Positions 41,754 through 50,515 of a DNA stretch of 64,000 nucleotides are shown here, piece by piece. This DNA is from Pelagimonas phthalicica (GTDB lineage: Bacteria > Pseudomonadota > Alphaproteobacteria > Rhodobacterales > Rhodobacteraceae): positions 682,001 to 746,000 of the forward strand of contig NZ_SOAP01000002.1 in NCBI RefSeq assembly GCF_004364805.1. Direction: 5' to 3'. Under the pieces are notes generated by a model. It was given only the letters and a program-made list of their open reading frames with translations, did no database searches and was not told the DNA's origin. Every line of letters starts with the position of its first letter. Position 1 is the stretch's first letter. The position numbers and the translations under genes were made by a program.

Positions 41754-42917
41754 ATGAAAGATTACAGCAAACAAACAGCAGCCGTTCAATCTGGTGTGAA
41801 ACGCAGCCAATTTGGCGAACTCAGCGAAGCCCTGTACCTCACGCAGTGCTTTGCCTATGACACGGCCGAGGATGCTGAACGCCGCTTCAAAGAACCGCGT
41901 GAGGACGAGTTTGTCTACTCACGTTACGGCTCGCCAACGGTTGCGATGTTCGAAGAGCGCATCGCCGCCATCGAGGGCGCTGAATCAGCCTTTTCCACGG
42001 CAAGCGGGATGGCGGCGGTCAGTGGCGCGCTCATGTCCCTCCTCAAAGCTGGGGATCATATTGTGAGCGCGCGGGCATTGTTCGGGTCATGCCACTTTGT
42101 GGTCGATACGATCCTGGCCGATTTCGGTGTCGAAGTCACCTTTGTCAACGGCTCGGATATCGAGGAATGGAAATCGGCGGTTCGCGAGAATACCAAGGTT
42201 TTGTTCTTCGAAAGCATCGCGAACCCGACCCTTGAGATTGTTGACATCGAAGCCGTGGTAGGCGTCGCAAAATCCGTTGGGGCGCATGTTGTGGTGGACA
42301 ATGCCTTTGCGACCCCCGTCTACTCCAAGGCCATCGAACAAGGCGTCGACATTGTTTGTTACTCAGCAACGAAACATATCGACGGACAAGGGCGCGCGAT
42401 GGGCGGCGTTATCTTAGGGTCCCATGATCTTATCGAAGGCCCGGTCAAAACATTCATGCGCCATACCGGCGGGTGCATGTCGGCCTTTAACGCCTGGGTC
42501 ATGTTGAAGTCATTGGAAACGTTGGAGTTACGCGTCAGCAGGCAGACGGAAAATGCCCTGAAGCTTGCGCGTGAAATCGAAAAACGCGGGTATGACGTGA
42601 TTTATCCAGGACTGGAGTCGCATCCTCAGTATGACCTGTGTATGAGCCAGCACGGTGCCGGGGGCACGATCTTTTCGCTTAGGCTTGAGGACAAGGAAAC
42701 GGCCTTTGCTTTTCTGAACAAGCTGGAGATTTTCTCGATCTCCAACAATCTCGGGGATGCGAAATCCATCGCGACCCATCCGGCGACCACCACGCATCAA
42801 CGCATGACCGAAGAACAGCGACTGGCAGCCGGCATTACGCCGGGCCTGCTGCGTATGAGTGTCGGCATCGAGGCAGCTGATGACCTGCTGGCGGATGTGC
42901 TGAACGCATTGGGTTAA
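41754..42917 (+). CDS. metZ: O-succinylhomoserine sulfhydrylase-like PLP enzyme (Cys/Met metabolism family)
   Basis: 387 residues from the ATG at 41754 (CGGGA upstream). The PLP-binding Lys is in CYSATKHIDGQGRAMGGV, the phosphate-binding and Tyr region is YSRYGSPTVAMFEERIAAIEGAE, and NPTLEIVDI and VVDNAFATP follow. The full-length match and family motifs point to O-succinylhomoserine sulfhydrylase, which makes homocysteine from sulfide. Its position between a RiPP-like operon and a biosynthetic operon, rather than with methionine genes, suggests an auxiliary copy supplying a sulfur amino acid or acting on a related substrate. This placement is inference. Confidence 0.85.
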   Translation: MKDYSKQTAAVQSGVKRSQFGELSEALYLTQCFAYDTAEDAERRFKEPREDEFVYSRYGSPTVAMFEERIAAIEGAESAFSTASGMAAVSGALMSLLKAGDHIVSARALFGSCHFVVDTILADFGVEVTFVNGSDIEEWKSAVRENTKVLFFESIANPTLEIVDIEAVVGVAKSVGAHVVVDNAFATPVYSKAIEQGVDIVCYSATKHIDGQGRAMGGVILGSHDLIEGPVKTFMRHTGGCMSAFNAWVMLKSLETLELRVSRQTENALKLAREIEKRGYDVIYPGLESHPQYDLCMSQHGAGGTIFSLRLEDKETAFAFLNKLEIFSISNNLGDAKSIATHPATTTHQRMTEEQRLAAGITPGLLRMSVGIEAADDLLADVLNALG

Positions 42918-43008
42918 GGCAGCGGCGCGATAGTCGCCCGGAGTGCGGAAACGGAGTTCGGGCGACCAAATTTCTCGAGGCTAAACCCCAGAGACAAAAG
43001 GGGATCCT

Positions 43009-43542
43009 ATGTGGGTATTTGGTTATGGGTCTTTGATCTGGAACCCCGGCTTTAACTACCAAGAGCGCTCGGTGGCGACCTTGGACGACCACCATCGCAG
43101 CTTTTGTATTCTCAGCACATCAGCACGCGGAACACCCCAGCAAACTGGCCTTGGCCTGGCATTGACAAAACTGCCGGGGGCACAGTGTCAAGGCGTTGCA
43201 TTTCACGTCTCCCCCCAGGATCAAGCGCCGACCTTGGCCTATCTGCGAGAACGGGAAGCAGGCGTTTACTTGGAGACAATAATCGACGTGTCGCTGACGG
43301 ATGGACGAATTGTTCCAGCTGTAACTTTTGTCGCGGACACAGGGCACACGGATTTTGTCGGCGGCCTGTCGCAAGAGGAACAGGCCGCGCGCATTTCAAA
43401 GGCCTCCGGGCAATTGGGCTCTAACAGCGACTACCTTTTTTCCACTGTTGAAAGCCTGAGCGCCTTTGGAATCAAAGATGTTCCCATGTCGAAATTAGCA
43501 CAACACGTGCGCGCATTAGTGCGAAAGCAAAATTTACCTTAG
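43009..43542 (+). CDS. ChaC-like gamma-glutamylcyclotransferase
   Basis: 177 residues. The GGCT fold begins MWVFGYGSLIWNPGFNY, the YGSL substrate loop, and AYLREREAGVYLETII carries the likely catalytic Glu of the ChaC group. ChaC enzymes release 5-oxoproline from glutathione or gamma-glutamyl compounds. The gene is 91 bases after metZ, same strand, so they may be cotranscribed. Whether it serves glutathione turnover or removes a gamma-glutamyl protecting group in the cluster is unknown. Confidence 0.88.
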   Translation: MWVFGYGSLIWNPGFNYQERSVATLDDHHRSFCILSTSARGTPQQTGLGLALTKLPGAQCQGVAFHVSPQDQAPTLAYLREREAGVYLETIIDVSLTDGRIVPAVTFVADTGHTDFVGGLSQEEQAARISKASGQLGSNSDYLFSTVESLSAFGIKDVPMSKLAQHVRALVRKQNLP

Positions 43543-43562
43543 CGGGACAATTTCACACCAAA

Positions 43563-43577
43563 ACACCCTATAGGTGA
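43563..43577. repeat. Short dyad between convergent genes
   Basis: ACACC-N5-GGTG(A) between the ends of the ChaC and asparagine synthetase genes. A similar ACACC-N5-GGTGT dyad is at 48327-48341. No T-run follows, so a terminator role is unsure. Confidence 0.35.
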
Positions 43578-43604
43578 TTGAACCAATATCGTCTAAACCG
43601 CCAC

Positions 43605-45227
43605 CTAAAGCGCGAAATTATGTACAGTGCTGACTGACCGTCCTGACGGATCCAGTGACGTCACCAAACCCGGCCATTTTGCTGCGGTATCGGTTGCATT
43701 TCCGGCGGCCTTACCCGCTGGGGCACAACTCGCCGAGCTTGGATGATCAAACAGGGTCTCAAAAATCTCGCGATAGTAGAAGGCTTCCTTCGTTCGCGGC
43801 GTGTTCAACGGAAAGCGATCGGCAGCCGTTTCAAAGGCAGCATCTGAAACAGCATGGTTTGTGTAAGCTTTCAAGCCGTCGATCCAACCATATCCCACAC
43901 CATCCGAAGACTGTTCCTTCTGCCGCCAAAGCACCGCTTCTGGCAGATATCCTTCGAAACTTTCGCGCAGCAGATGCTTTTCAATGCGGCCATTGCCCGG
44001 CATTTTGAATTCGGGGTCTAGATCCATGGCATAGGTGACAAAATCGCGATCCAGAAACGGGACGCGCGGCTCTACCCCCCAGGACAACATGGTCTTGTTG
44101 ACGCGCAGGCAGTCGTAAAGATGCATTGATGTCAGTTTGCGCACCAGCTCTTGATGCAGTTCGGACCCATTGGGCGCATGGTGAAAATACAGATACCCTC
44201 CAAGCAGTTCGTCAGCTCCGTCACCGGTCAAAACAACCTTGGTACCGTTTGCCCGAATACGCCGCGCCAACAAATACATCGGTACTGACGCCCTGACCGA
44301 AGTTACATCATAGGATTCAAGATGGCGGATCGTTTCAGTGACGGCGTCAATGCCCTCCTCCAGGTCGAACACATATTCGTAATGGTCAAAGGACAGGAAA
44401 TCGGCAACCTGCCTAGCGGCCTCCAGATCGGGTGATCCTCGCATGCCCGTTGAATAGGACTTGAGTGTATTTACCCCACGCGACCGGAGCAGGCGCGCAG
44501 CGATGCTGGCGATCAGTGACGAATCCAACCCTCCGGAGAGCAAGAAGCCCAGATCAACATCAGACATCAGATGCGCCTCAACGGATTCAGTCAACCGTGC
44601 AGGCAGTTCGGCCGGATCGGATTTGAACAGGTTTCCCATGGGCTTTTGCGGCTCGACGTACGGTCTTGGGGCACTGTCCTTTTCCGTCATGACATGCCCC
44701 GGAGGAAAAACAGCGAAGGTTTCACAAATACCCACCAGCGCCTTCAACTCGGAAGCGACAAACACCGTGCCATCCGCCGCGGTCCCCCAATAAAGCGACA
44801 AAATACCCATGCGGTCGCGAGCCACGTAAAACTTTTTGCCCCCGTCATAGACCAGAGCAAAGGCGAACATCCCTCTCAGCTCAGCGATCGCGTCGGCACC
44901 TTTGTCAAGAACGATGGGAATAATTGCCTCGCAATCAGATCCGGTTTTGAACCGGTAGTTGGGGTAGCGACCGCGAATGCTGGCCTGGTTATAAATTTCC
45001 GCATTAGCTGCGACAGCAACACCATCCGTTTCGCCCACCAACGGCTGACCGCCGCCAAAAACGTCAACAATGGAAATGCGATTATGGACCAAGACGGTTT
45101 CCCCGATCTGGACGATCCCCATGGAATCCAACCCGCGATGTTTGAGCAATGCTGATTGTGCAACGGCCAAATCTCGGGAGCGTCGCGCATCCCTAGGAGA
45201 TTTCAACACCCCAAAAATTGAACACAT
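43605..45227 (-). CDS. Asparagine synthetase B-like glutamine-dependent amidotransferase
   Basis: 540 residues, aligning along its full length with E. coli AsnB. N-terminal glutaminase begins MCSIFGVLKS with nucleophile Cys2, followed by HNRISIVD and the AANAEIYN strand. Synthetase domain has the PP-loop LLSGGLDSSLIASIA and ELLGGYLYFHHAPN. Two near-invariant glutaminase positions differ: HRGPD is HRGLD and NGEIYN is NAEIYN, which changes the oxyanion-hole glycine. LTGDGADE replaces LSGEGSDE. The last gene of the AurF-methyltransferase-MFS-asnB operon. Asparagine formation, amidation of a cluster intermediate or ammonia supply are all possible. Confidence 0.88.
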   Translation of the reverse strand: MCSIFGVLKSPRDARRSRDLAVAQSALLKHRGLDSMGIVQIGETVLVHNRISIVDVFGGGQPLVGETDGVAVAANAEIYNQASIRGRYPNYRFKTGSDCEAIIPIVLDKGADAIAELRGMFAFALVYDGGKKFYVARDRMGILSLYWGTAADGTVFVASELKALVGICETFAVFPPGHVMTEKDSAPRPYVEPQKPMGNLFKSDPAELPARLTESVEAHLMSDVDLGFLLSGGLDSSLIASIAARLLRSRGVNTLKSYSTGMRGSPDLEAARQVADFLSFDHYEYVFDLEEGIDAVTETIRHLESYDVTSVRASVPMYLLARRIRANGTKVVLTGDGADELLGGYLYFHHAPNGSELHQELVRKLTSMHLYDCLRVNKTMLSWGVEPRVPFLDRDFVTYAMDLDPEFKMPGNGRIEKHLLRESFEGYLPEAVLWRQKEQSSDGVGYGWIDGLKAYTNHAVSDAAFETAADRFPLNTPRTKEAFYYREIFETLFDHPSSASCAPAGKAAGNATDTAAKWPGLVTSLDPSGRSVSTVHNFAL

Positions 45228-45257
45228 TCTGTTTTCCTCTGATTAAAAGGTTTGGCG

Positions 45258-46535
45258 TTACCGAACTTCGCGCAAGTCAAGACGGAGCTTGGACCCGAAG
45301 GTGATGAGTAAGAGCCAGGTCACAAGGGTCGAGGCAAACAAGCCAAAAGCGGCGCCAAAGGCGATTGTGCGAAGCACCTCGATATCCAGCAAGGTTTCAC
45401 TTGTTTCCAGCGGCGGGGCCAAAAGCGGACCCAGCAAAATAGCAAAAGGCACCAGACACCAGCTGGCAAATCGCTCCAGCCCGGATAAAACCCCTTGCTG
45501 GTCACGTGGCGCATCCCCGAGCCAGACGACCTGGGCGGCAACCAGGGATGTCGGCATGATTAGAAAGCCCGCCATCAAAGCTGCCGTGAATACCACAATA
45601 GATGATGTCAGGGCTTCAATTCCGATAAGAATACTGCCAACACCTTCAATGATCAAAAATGCCTTCAACGCCGAAAATCGTGTCCATTCAGGACGTTGAC
45701 GCGACAAAAGCAAGCTTCCCGCGATGGCCGAGGCATTGGCCAAAGAAAAGGCCAGGCCAAGTTGGCTTTCCGTGGCAAATGATAGAACAATCGGCGTTAA
45801 TGTGATGACCGCCAGTTCAACACAGGCTGTAGAAATCGCCAAATAAGGGGCAAAGATTTTCAGTACGGGGTCGGTGATTGCCAGTTTTAGCATGTCGCGC
45901 ATTCGGACAGGTTGTTGCCCTGCGCTTCCCGGCACGGAAATCGATCTCTCTAACGCTGATATCTGCCCATAGAAGTGCATGGAAATCAGGAGTTCTATGA
46001 CCGAGAACGCACAAATGAAAATCAGGACGGCCTGAAGGCTGAGCGGGGAATAAACCAACAACAACAGCGGCGCAGCAATCCGCGCAACTTGTTCCGCCAC
46101 CTGGATCTTGCCCAACCCGCTTCCGGTTGTTCCGGAATCGCCGCGCTTGGCCTGCAAACCGGGTGTGCTGATTGACACCACGCCGAGGCAAGACGCAGCA
46201 GCGCAGGCGAAAAACGACGTGATCATTGCGATCACTACCATGGGCACCGTATCTAGGAGAACGAGAGCAATAGCGGCCCATAGCGCCGACACCGCCGAAA
46301 GAATGCCCGACAGAATTGTCCGCCCGAAACGGTCCGACAGATTGCCAAAGATCGGCCCCATTAACGACATCATGGCTGTGCAAATCAGAGCGTTGCCTGA
46401 ATAGACCCACAAGGATTGCGTTTCCCGCAGCAGGACAACACCCATTGCAAAAGAGCACATCACATAAAGGGACACACCGATCAATTGCGAGCCAGCCGCG
46501 AAGGAAATGATTGAGAAGCGGTACATAATGTTCAA
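45258..46535 (-). CDS. MFS transporter
   Basis: 425 residues from a TTG overlapping the methyltransferase stop (TTGA), or 422 from the ATG at 46526. About 12 membrane helices; the MFS loop 2-3 motif is GNLSDRFGRTILSG. A transporter of the drug-efflux or metabolite-export kind is likely, given its place inside the N-oxygenase operon: it is the probable exporter or self-resistance pump for the product. Substrate unknown. 30 bases separate it from asnB. Confidence 0.85.
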   Translation of the reverse strand: MNIMYRFSIISFAAGSQLIGVSLYVMCSFAMGVVLLRETQSLWVYSGNALICTAMMSLMGPIFGNLSDRFGRTILSGILSAVSALWAAIALVLLDTVPMVVIAMITSFFACAAASCLGVVSISTPGLQAKRGDSGTTGSGLGKIQVAEQVARIAAPLLLLVYSPLSLQAVLIFICAFSVIELLISMHFYGQISALERSISVPGSAGQQPVRMRDMLKLAITDPVLKIFAPYLAISTACVELAVITLTPIVLSFATESQLGLAFSLANASAIAGSLLLSRQRPEWTRFSALKAFLIIEGVGSILIGIEALTSSIVVFTAALMAGFLIMPTSLVAAQVVWLGDAPRDQQGVLSGLERFASWCLVPFAILLGPLLAPPLETSETLLDIEVLRTIAFGAAFGLFASTLVTWLLLITFGSKLRLDLREVR

Positions 46536-47224
46536 GCGATCCTGCGAGCGGCGACAATCCCAACGAAATCCGAAATCGTTTCGGTCTCCACATGAAAACC
46601 AAGCTCGGCGACCATTGATGCGAACCCTGGCAATGAGCAGGTATATTCCTTGTGATGCCCTGTTCTGGCCAGGGCTTCTTCCAGAGGAACCTCAGGGAAA
46701 AATGTCTGAACCATCTTCTTTTGCAACTCTTGAGCGGTCAGTTCATCACCTGTGCAGTTCAGCTGATCTGCGATGACCAGCCGACCATCCGGTTTCAGCG
46801 CTTGTGTCACCTGTTCTAACACCGACATCTTGTCGGCGTCGGTAATATGGTGAAGCGACAGGGTTGAAACGACGACATCCACCGAGTTTTCGGCAATATC
46901 CATTTCGGTATAGCTGGCATTCAGCGAGGAAAACTGGTGATACCCTGCGTCTTTCATTCCAGTTTCAGCACGAGCCAGCATTTCTCCTGAAAGCTCGACT
47001 CCGATAATCTCCTTTGCATGGCCAAAATGCTGGAAATTATCTCGGTACAAGCGTGCCGTACCGACACCCAGATCAAGTATGGTCTTGCCTTTGGCGGACC
47101 CGATTAAATCAAGCGTGCGGGCTGTCACCATTTGGCGGACGTCCAGGCCATTATACTGGTCGTCAAAGGCCGGGGCCCGCGTATCCCAATAGGCTTGTGA
47201 GGCAATGATGTCAGTCTGTGTCAT
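46532..47224 (-). CDS. Class I SAM-dependent methyltransferase
   Basis: 230 residues. SAM-binding motif I is ILDLGVGTARLY, motif II GVELSGEMLARAE, and post-motif II DVVVSTLSLHHITD. The family (UbiE/Methyltransf_11/25 type) methylates small molecules on O, N or C. It is 21 bases downstream of the AurF-like gene and overlaps the MFS gene, so it very probably acts on the same intermediate, for instance O-methylating a hydroxylamine; that is inference. Confidence 0.88.
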   Translation of the reverse strand: MTQTDIIASQAYWDTRAPAFDDQYNGLDVRQMVTARTLDLIGSAKGKTILDLGVGTARLYRDNFQHFGHAKEIIGVELSGEMLARAETGMKDAGYHQFSSLNASYTEMDIAENSVDVVVSTLSLHHITDADKMSVLEQVTQALKPDGRLVIADQLNCTGDELTAQELQKKMVQTFFPEVPLEEALARTGHHKEYTCSLPGFASMVAELGFHVETETISDFVGIVAARRIA

Positions 47225-47245
47225 GATGTGCTTCTGCCTCTGTTG

Positions 47246-48250
47246 TCAGATTTTCAGGCTGTTCAATTTGTCGTCGAGGCAATCGCCGACGACAGCGGTT
47301 CCGAGCTCGCGAACCGTGCGGAATAGACCGGCCCCAACTTTCCAAGCGTATTCTGACGTGGATCCAGTTGGATAGGTCTCTTCCAAAATGCTCTCGGCCT
47401 GCCGGTCCGAAAACCCAAGTGCCGCCAGCTCAGCCTTTTGCTCATGCTTGGCAGGCATACAGTAAGCGGCGACAAGCTCGGGCAATTTAACCGTGACAAA
47501 AAGCTGATCCTCGTGGCTCATTTGATCCCAAATTCGAATAAGCATTGAGCGGTAAAAAACATGGTGGCGCGCCTCATCACGGGCATGATCCCCGATCATC
47601 TGACCAAGCGCCGGGTCCATATCTTGTAGGTTTTGCGCTTCGTGCAAGGTGCTGGTGATGAGCATTTCAGAGGCAATGACAAAGAACAGCTGCACCAGAG
47701 CTTTTCGTCGGGGATCGGCCTCGTCTTCTGTCATTGCCTGCAACCGCATGACAAATTCTGGCGTTGTTTCATTCAAACGTATCGGCGTGCACGTTTCAGA
47801 CTGCATAGCCTGCATTGCCTCAAACGAGAAATAGGCATGATAACCTTCATCGACATACAAGCGGTGCGCGTCCAACCGCGCGGCGTCAGACAAGTCAAAG
47901 TCATAGCGGCCAAGGGCTATATTCAACGTGACGGTGTTGACCACCAAAAGCTCAAGCTTGTGGGTAAAATTCAGGAAGCGAAACAAAGCCGCAGCCCGCA
48001 AGGCGCGCTTTGTGTCTGCGGATGCCTCGCGCAGCATCTCGGATTTCAGGACTGGAACAAACGCCTCGGGAAACAGGTAGTTTTCGATGCTGGAAACACG
48101 GGAGTCTTCGCTGCGGACCGAGGCCTTTTTATCCCAGCTTCGAAAGGCGCTTGGCAGTTGCCCCCGCGATTTTTCACACCTACCTAAAGCGGCCTTCGGA
48201 CAGGCGAGTTTAAGGTCGCACCCATTAAAAAAACCAATCAATCCACACAT
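47246..48250 (-). CDS. AurF-like diiron N-oxygenase
   Basis: 334 residues, close to AurF (336). All seven iron ligands of Streptomyces AurF (Glu101, Glu136, His139, Glu196, His223, Glu227, His230) have counterparts one position earlier: Glu100, Glu135, His138, Glu195, His222, Glu226, His229, in FTHKLELL, VDEGYHAYFS, IASEMLIT and DHARDEARHH. AurF-family enzymes oxidise amines to hydroxylamine or nitro groups, and relatives act in diazeniumdiolate pathways. First gene of the operon. The ATG lacks a clear ribosome site, but the ligand register supports it. The first residues MCGLIGF resemble an Ntn amidotransferase start, probably by chance. Confidence 0.9.
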   Translation of the reverse strand: MCGLIGFFNGCDLKLACPKAALGRCEKSRGQLPSAFRSWDKKASVRSEDSRVSSIENYLFPEAFVPVLKSEMLREASADTKRALRAAALFRFLNFTHKLELLVVNTVTLNIALGRYDFDLSDAARLDAHRLYVDEGYHAYFSFEAMQAMQSETCTPIRLNETTPEFVMRLQAMTEDEADPRRKALVQLFFVIASEMLITSTLHEAQNLQDMDPALGQMIGDHARDEARHHVFYRSMLIRIWDQMSHEDQLFVTVKLPELVAAYCMPAKHEQKAELAALGFSDRQAESILEETYPTGSTSEYAWKVGAGLFRTVRELGTAVVGDCLDDKLNSLKI

Positions 48251-48267
48251 GGAAACCGCGGCCCAAG

Positions 48268-48341
48268 TTAAAGAAATATTAACATTTGCCGAATAACAAC
48301 CATTTATTGATTCGTCTATATTATTTACACCTTTTAGGTGT
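48268..48341. promoter_or_regulatory. AT-rich promoter region of the AurF operon
   Basis: Contains TTAA-N7-TTAA (48268-48282, a CtrA-type box, 17 bases before the AurF ATG) and the dyad ACACC-N5-GGTGT (48327-48341). Both are seen directly; regulator identity is unknown and the AT-rich setting raises the chance of accidental TTAA pairs. Confidence 0.35.
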
Positions 48342-48375
48342 TTTCATGCGCGCCGAAAACCGGCCGAGACCTGGG

Positions 48376-49305
48376 TCAGGATGGTTTAGCGTCACGCTTT
48401 CTGCGAAACAGCGAGAATGGCTTTCGAAGGATCTCAACCGCGACCAATGTTCCGATGACGATAGCGACCAGAGCCAAAGCTTCCAGGTTCGTTGGCCACT
48501 CCCCCAAGATCGGGATTGCGGAGACGAGTGTGAAGACGGGCATCAAAGCGAGAAACACGACTGCTCGCGCGGCACCCAGCGCGGCGATGGCGCTTGAAAA
48601 AAGGAAAATCGCCATAATCGACGTGACCACGCCCTGAAAAACCGCCTGCATGGCCAGTTCCGAAACAGGTGCCTGCGACAAAGTACTAGGCAGAAACAGG
48701 ACGTAAACCGGGATATATAGAACCGCAGAAAACACCGCGACTATGGACGCGGCGTGCCACGCGTTCACGCGGTATTGTTGGCTGGAGACAGTGTAGATCG
48801 CATAAACGAACCCGCCGAGAACATACAGGAGATCACCGTATAGCTGCGCCGGATCGGAGCCAGAAAAGCTCTGCAAAAAAATCGTACCACAGCCAAGAAA
48901 GATCAAAGACAAGCCAATCAGCCGCGTCACGGTTGGTTTCGTTCCAAGAAGAAGAGCCGCGCCGATGGTAGAAAAAATGATATTGAAACTTGGCACAACC
49001 AAGCCACCATGGCTTGCCGGTGTGTGCTGTAGACCGATCACCGTAATAATCACATAGGGGGCCCCTGCCCCGGTCATCAAAAGCAACGCCCCGGTCAGTG
49101 GGATACCCTTTAACTTGAACTTCAGAAAAACGGGCAAAAGAAGCAATCCGCTAACTGCAAAGCGGATAAAGACGATATCCCAGGGGAGCAGTGTGGATTG
49201 AACACTGTAGCGGGAAATGGTCGGCCAAATCCCCCAAAGCAGCGCTGCGCCAACCCCGGCCAAAAGGCCAAGCATCAGTGTTTTGTCCAAGCCACGATTC
49301 ATCAA
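48376..49305 (-). CDS. EamA/DMT-family transporter within the island
   Basis: 309 residues, about ten membrane helices in two EamA repeats: GLLAGVGAALLWGIWPTISRYS opens the first, with APYVIITVIGLQHTPASHGGLVVPSFNIIFSTIGAALLLG (by its P-x-x-x-x-x-x-x-x-x-L motif), and GDLLYVLGGFVYAIYTVSSQQYR opens the second. A candidate exporter for the cluster product. It is upstream of the AurF gene, same strand, with 125 bases between. Confidence 0.85.
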   Translation of the reverse strand: MMNRGLDKTLMLGLLAGVGAALLWGIWPTISRYSVQSTLLPWDIVFIRFAVSGLLLLPVFLKFKLKGIPLTGALLLMTGAGAPYVIITVIGLQHTPASHGGLVVPSFNIIFSTIGAALLLGTKPTVTRLIGLSLIFLGCGTIFLQSFSGSDPAQLYGDLLYVLGGFVYAIYTVSSQQYRVNAWHAASIVAVFSAVLYIPVYVLFLPSTLSQAPVSELAMQAVFQGVVTSIMAIFLFSSAIAALGAARAVVFLALMPVFTLVSAIPILGEWPTNLEALALVAIVIGTLVAVEILRKPFSLFRRKRDAKPS

Positions 49306-49499
49306 AGGGAGCCCCGCGCCAATGTTCGAATTTCAGGAAATGAGCGTGTCAAACGTATCTTCACTCTGTAAGCTTCAAGTTGCGGCAATTCGCTCGCCCT
49401 ACCCGAAATACAACGAAAGGTAAGATAACGATTCACAGAACAACCTTATAGTGTGTCAAAAATACCTGTCAATATGCCACAAACCAGATGAATTCTGGA

Positions 49500-50168
49500 T
49501 CAATCCAATGGGGTGACATCCCGTTTTTGATAGACAACCAGGTTGTTGTTCGCCGGCATGTCGATGAGCGCAACGCGCGCCAAACCGACCGCGTTTGCGG
49601 CATGATCCAGATCCGCAATATCGCGCAATCCCCATTCCGGGTTCTTCTCGCGCAGGTACGAATCGAATTGCCTGTTACTCTCCGTGCTGAACGTGCCATT
49701 CAACATGAACGGGCCATAGAAAATCAAAGCTCCCCCACCATGGAGCACGTTGGAAGCCCCGCTCATAACAGTACGGGTCACAGATTTGGGGGCCACGTGC
49801 AAAAGGTTGATGGCCAGAATCACATCAGCATCCCTTGAATGCCAAACATCCTCCGCAACATTGAGAGATATTGGCGCTGCCAAATTGGGCAATTGCTCAG
49901 CGGCCGCGTGAGATTCGATGCTGGCAAGCCTCGACGGATCCATGTCCGTTGGTTGCCATTTCAGGTGTGCAAACCTTTGCGCAAAAAAGCATACGTGTTC
50001 GCCAGTTCCGCTTGCCAACTCAAGGACATTGCCCTGTTTGGGAAGAAACTCGTCAATGGCACCGGCGATAACTTCACGATTGCGCAAGGCCGCCGGTGCC
50101 GAGATCTTTTGCGAGCCCGAATCTGGCGGATTTTTCGGTTCGTCTTCGGCGTAATCAATTGTACTCAT
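49500..50168 (-). CDS. DUF938 family methyltransferase-like protein
   Basis: 222 residues matching the DUF938 group: RNREVIAGAIDEFLPKQGNVLELASGTGEHVCFFAQRF (SAM-binding ELASGTGEH), WQPTDMDPSRLASI, INLLHVAPKSVT, GALIFYGPFMLNGTFSTESNRQFDSYLREKNPEWGLRD. The fold is a class I methyltransferase, but the family's substrate is unknown. Start at 50168 with GAGGA five bases upstream, inside a 13-bp tandem duplication (50174-50199). The spacer 49306-49499 before the EamA gene holds no gene. Confidence 0.88.
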   Translation of the reverse strand: MSTIDYAEDEPKNPPDSGSQKISAPAALRNREVIAGAIDEFLPKQGNVLELASGTGEHVCFFAQRFAHLKWQPTDMDPSRLASIESHAAAEQLPNLAAPISLNVAEDVWHSRDADVILAINLLHVAPKSVTRTVMSGASNVLHGGGALIFYGPFMLNGTFSTESNRQFDSYLREKNPEWGLRDIADLDHAANAVGLARVALIDMPANNNLVVYQKRDVTPLD

Positions 50169-50173
50169 TCAAT

Positions 50174-50199
50174 CCTCTAACCCTGGCCTCTAACCCTGG
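50174..50199. repeat. 13-bp tandem duplication at the DUF938 ribosome site
   Basis: Two exact copies of CCTCTAACCCTGG, back to back, ending just before the DUF938 start; the minus-strand copy nearest the gene supplies the GAGG ribosome site. Confidence 0.8.
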
Positions 50200-50515
50200 C
50201 CACCCCTCATTTCGCAACATGCAATACATGCTGATACGGGGCTGACAGTGAAAGATCATACGCGCTTGTCGGCGCGCAAACAATCCAAGAAAACCGATAT
50301 TGAAACTCGCGTTAAGATAGTTATTGTCGCAACCTTAGGAATCTGTTTAGACTTTACGCGTTGAGTATTTCCGAGGTGACGCTTTTGCTTGATAACCCGT
50401 TTTCCTTCTGCGGAGCGCACCGTCGCGAACAGTGCCAAACCACCCCCGAAACATCACATTCCCGCCTTTTTCACATCTGCTGGCCAGCGCCACGCGACGC
50501 AAGGGGCTGTTTCCT
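50200..50515. other. Intergenic divergent promoter region
   Basis: About 316 bp between DUF938 and the fatty acid hydroxylase gene. No gene with family support is present; promoters in both directions are expected here. Confidence 0.5.

Noticed and set aside
41529-41810. A 93-residue minus-strand frame between the precursor peptide and MetZ
   Set aside because: Overlaps the metZ start, lacks a ribosome site and has no recognisable features; not taken as a second precursor.
48215-48250. Ntn amidotransferase domain at the start of the AurF-like protein (MCGLIGF)
   Set aside because: Only the first seven residues match; no glutaminase domain follows, and the diiron ligand register fits this start.
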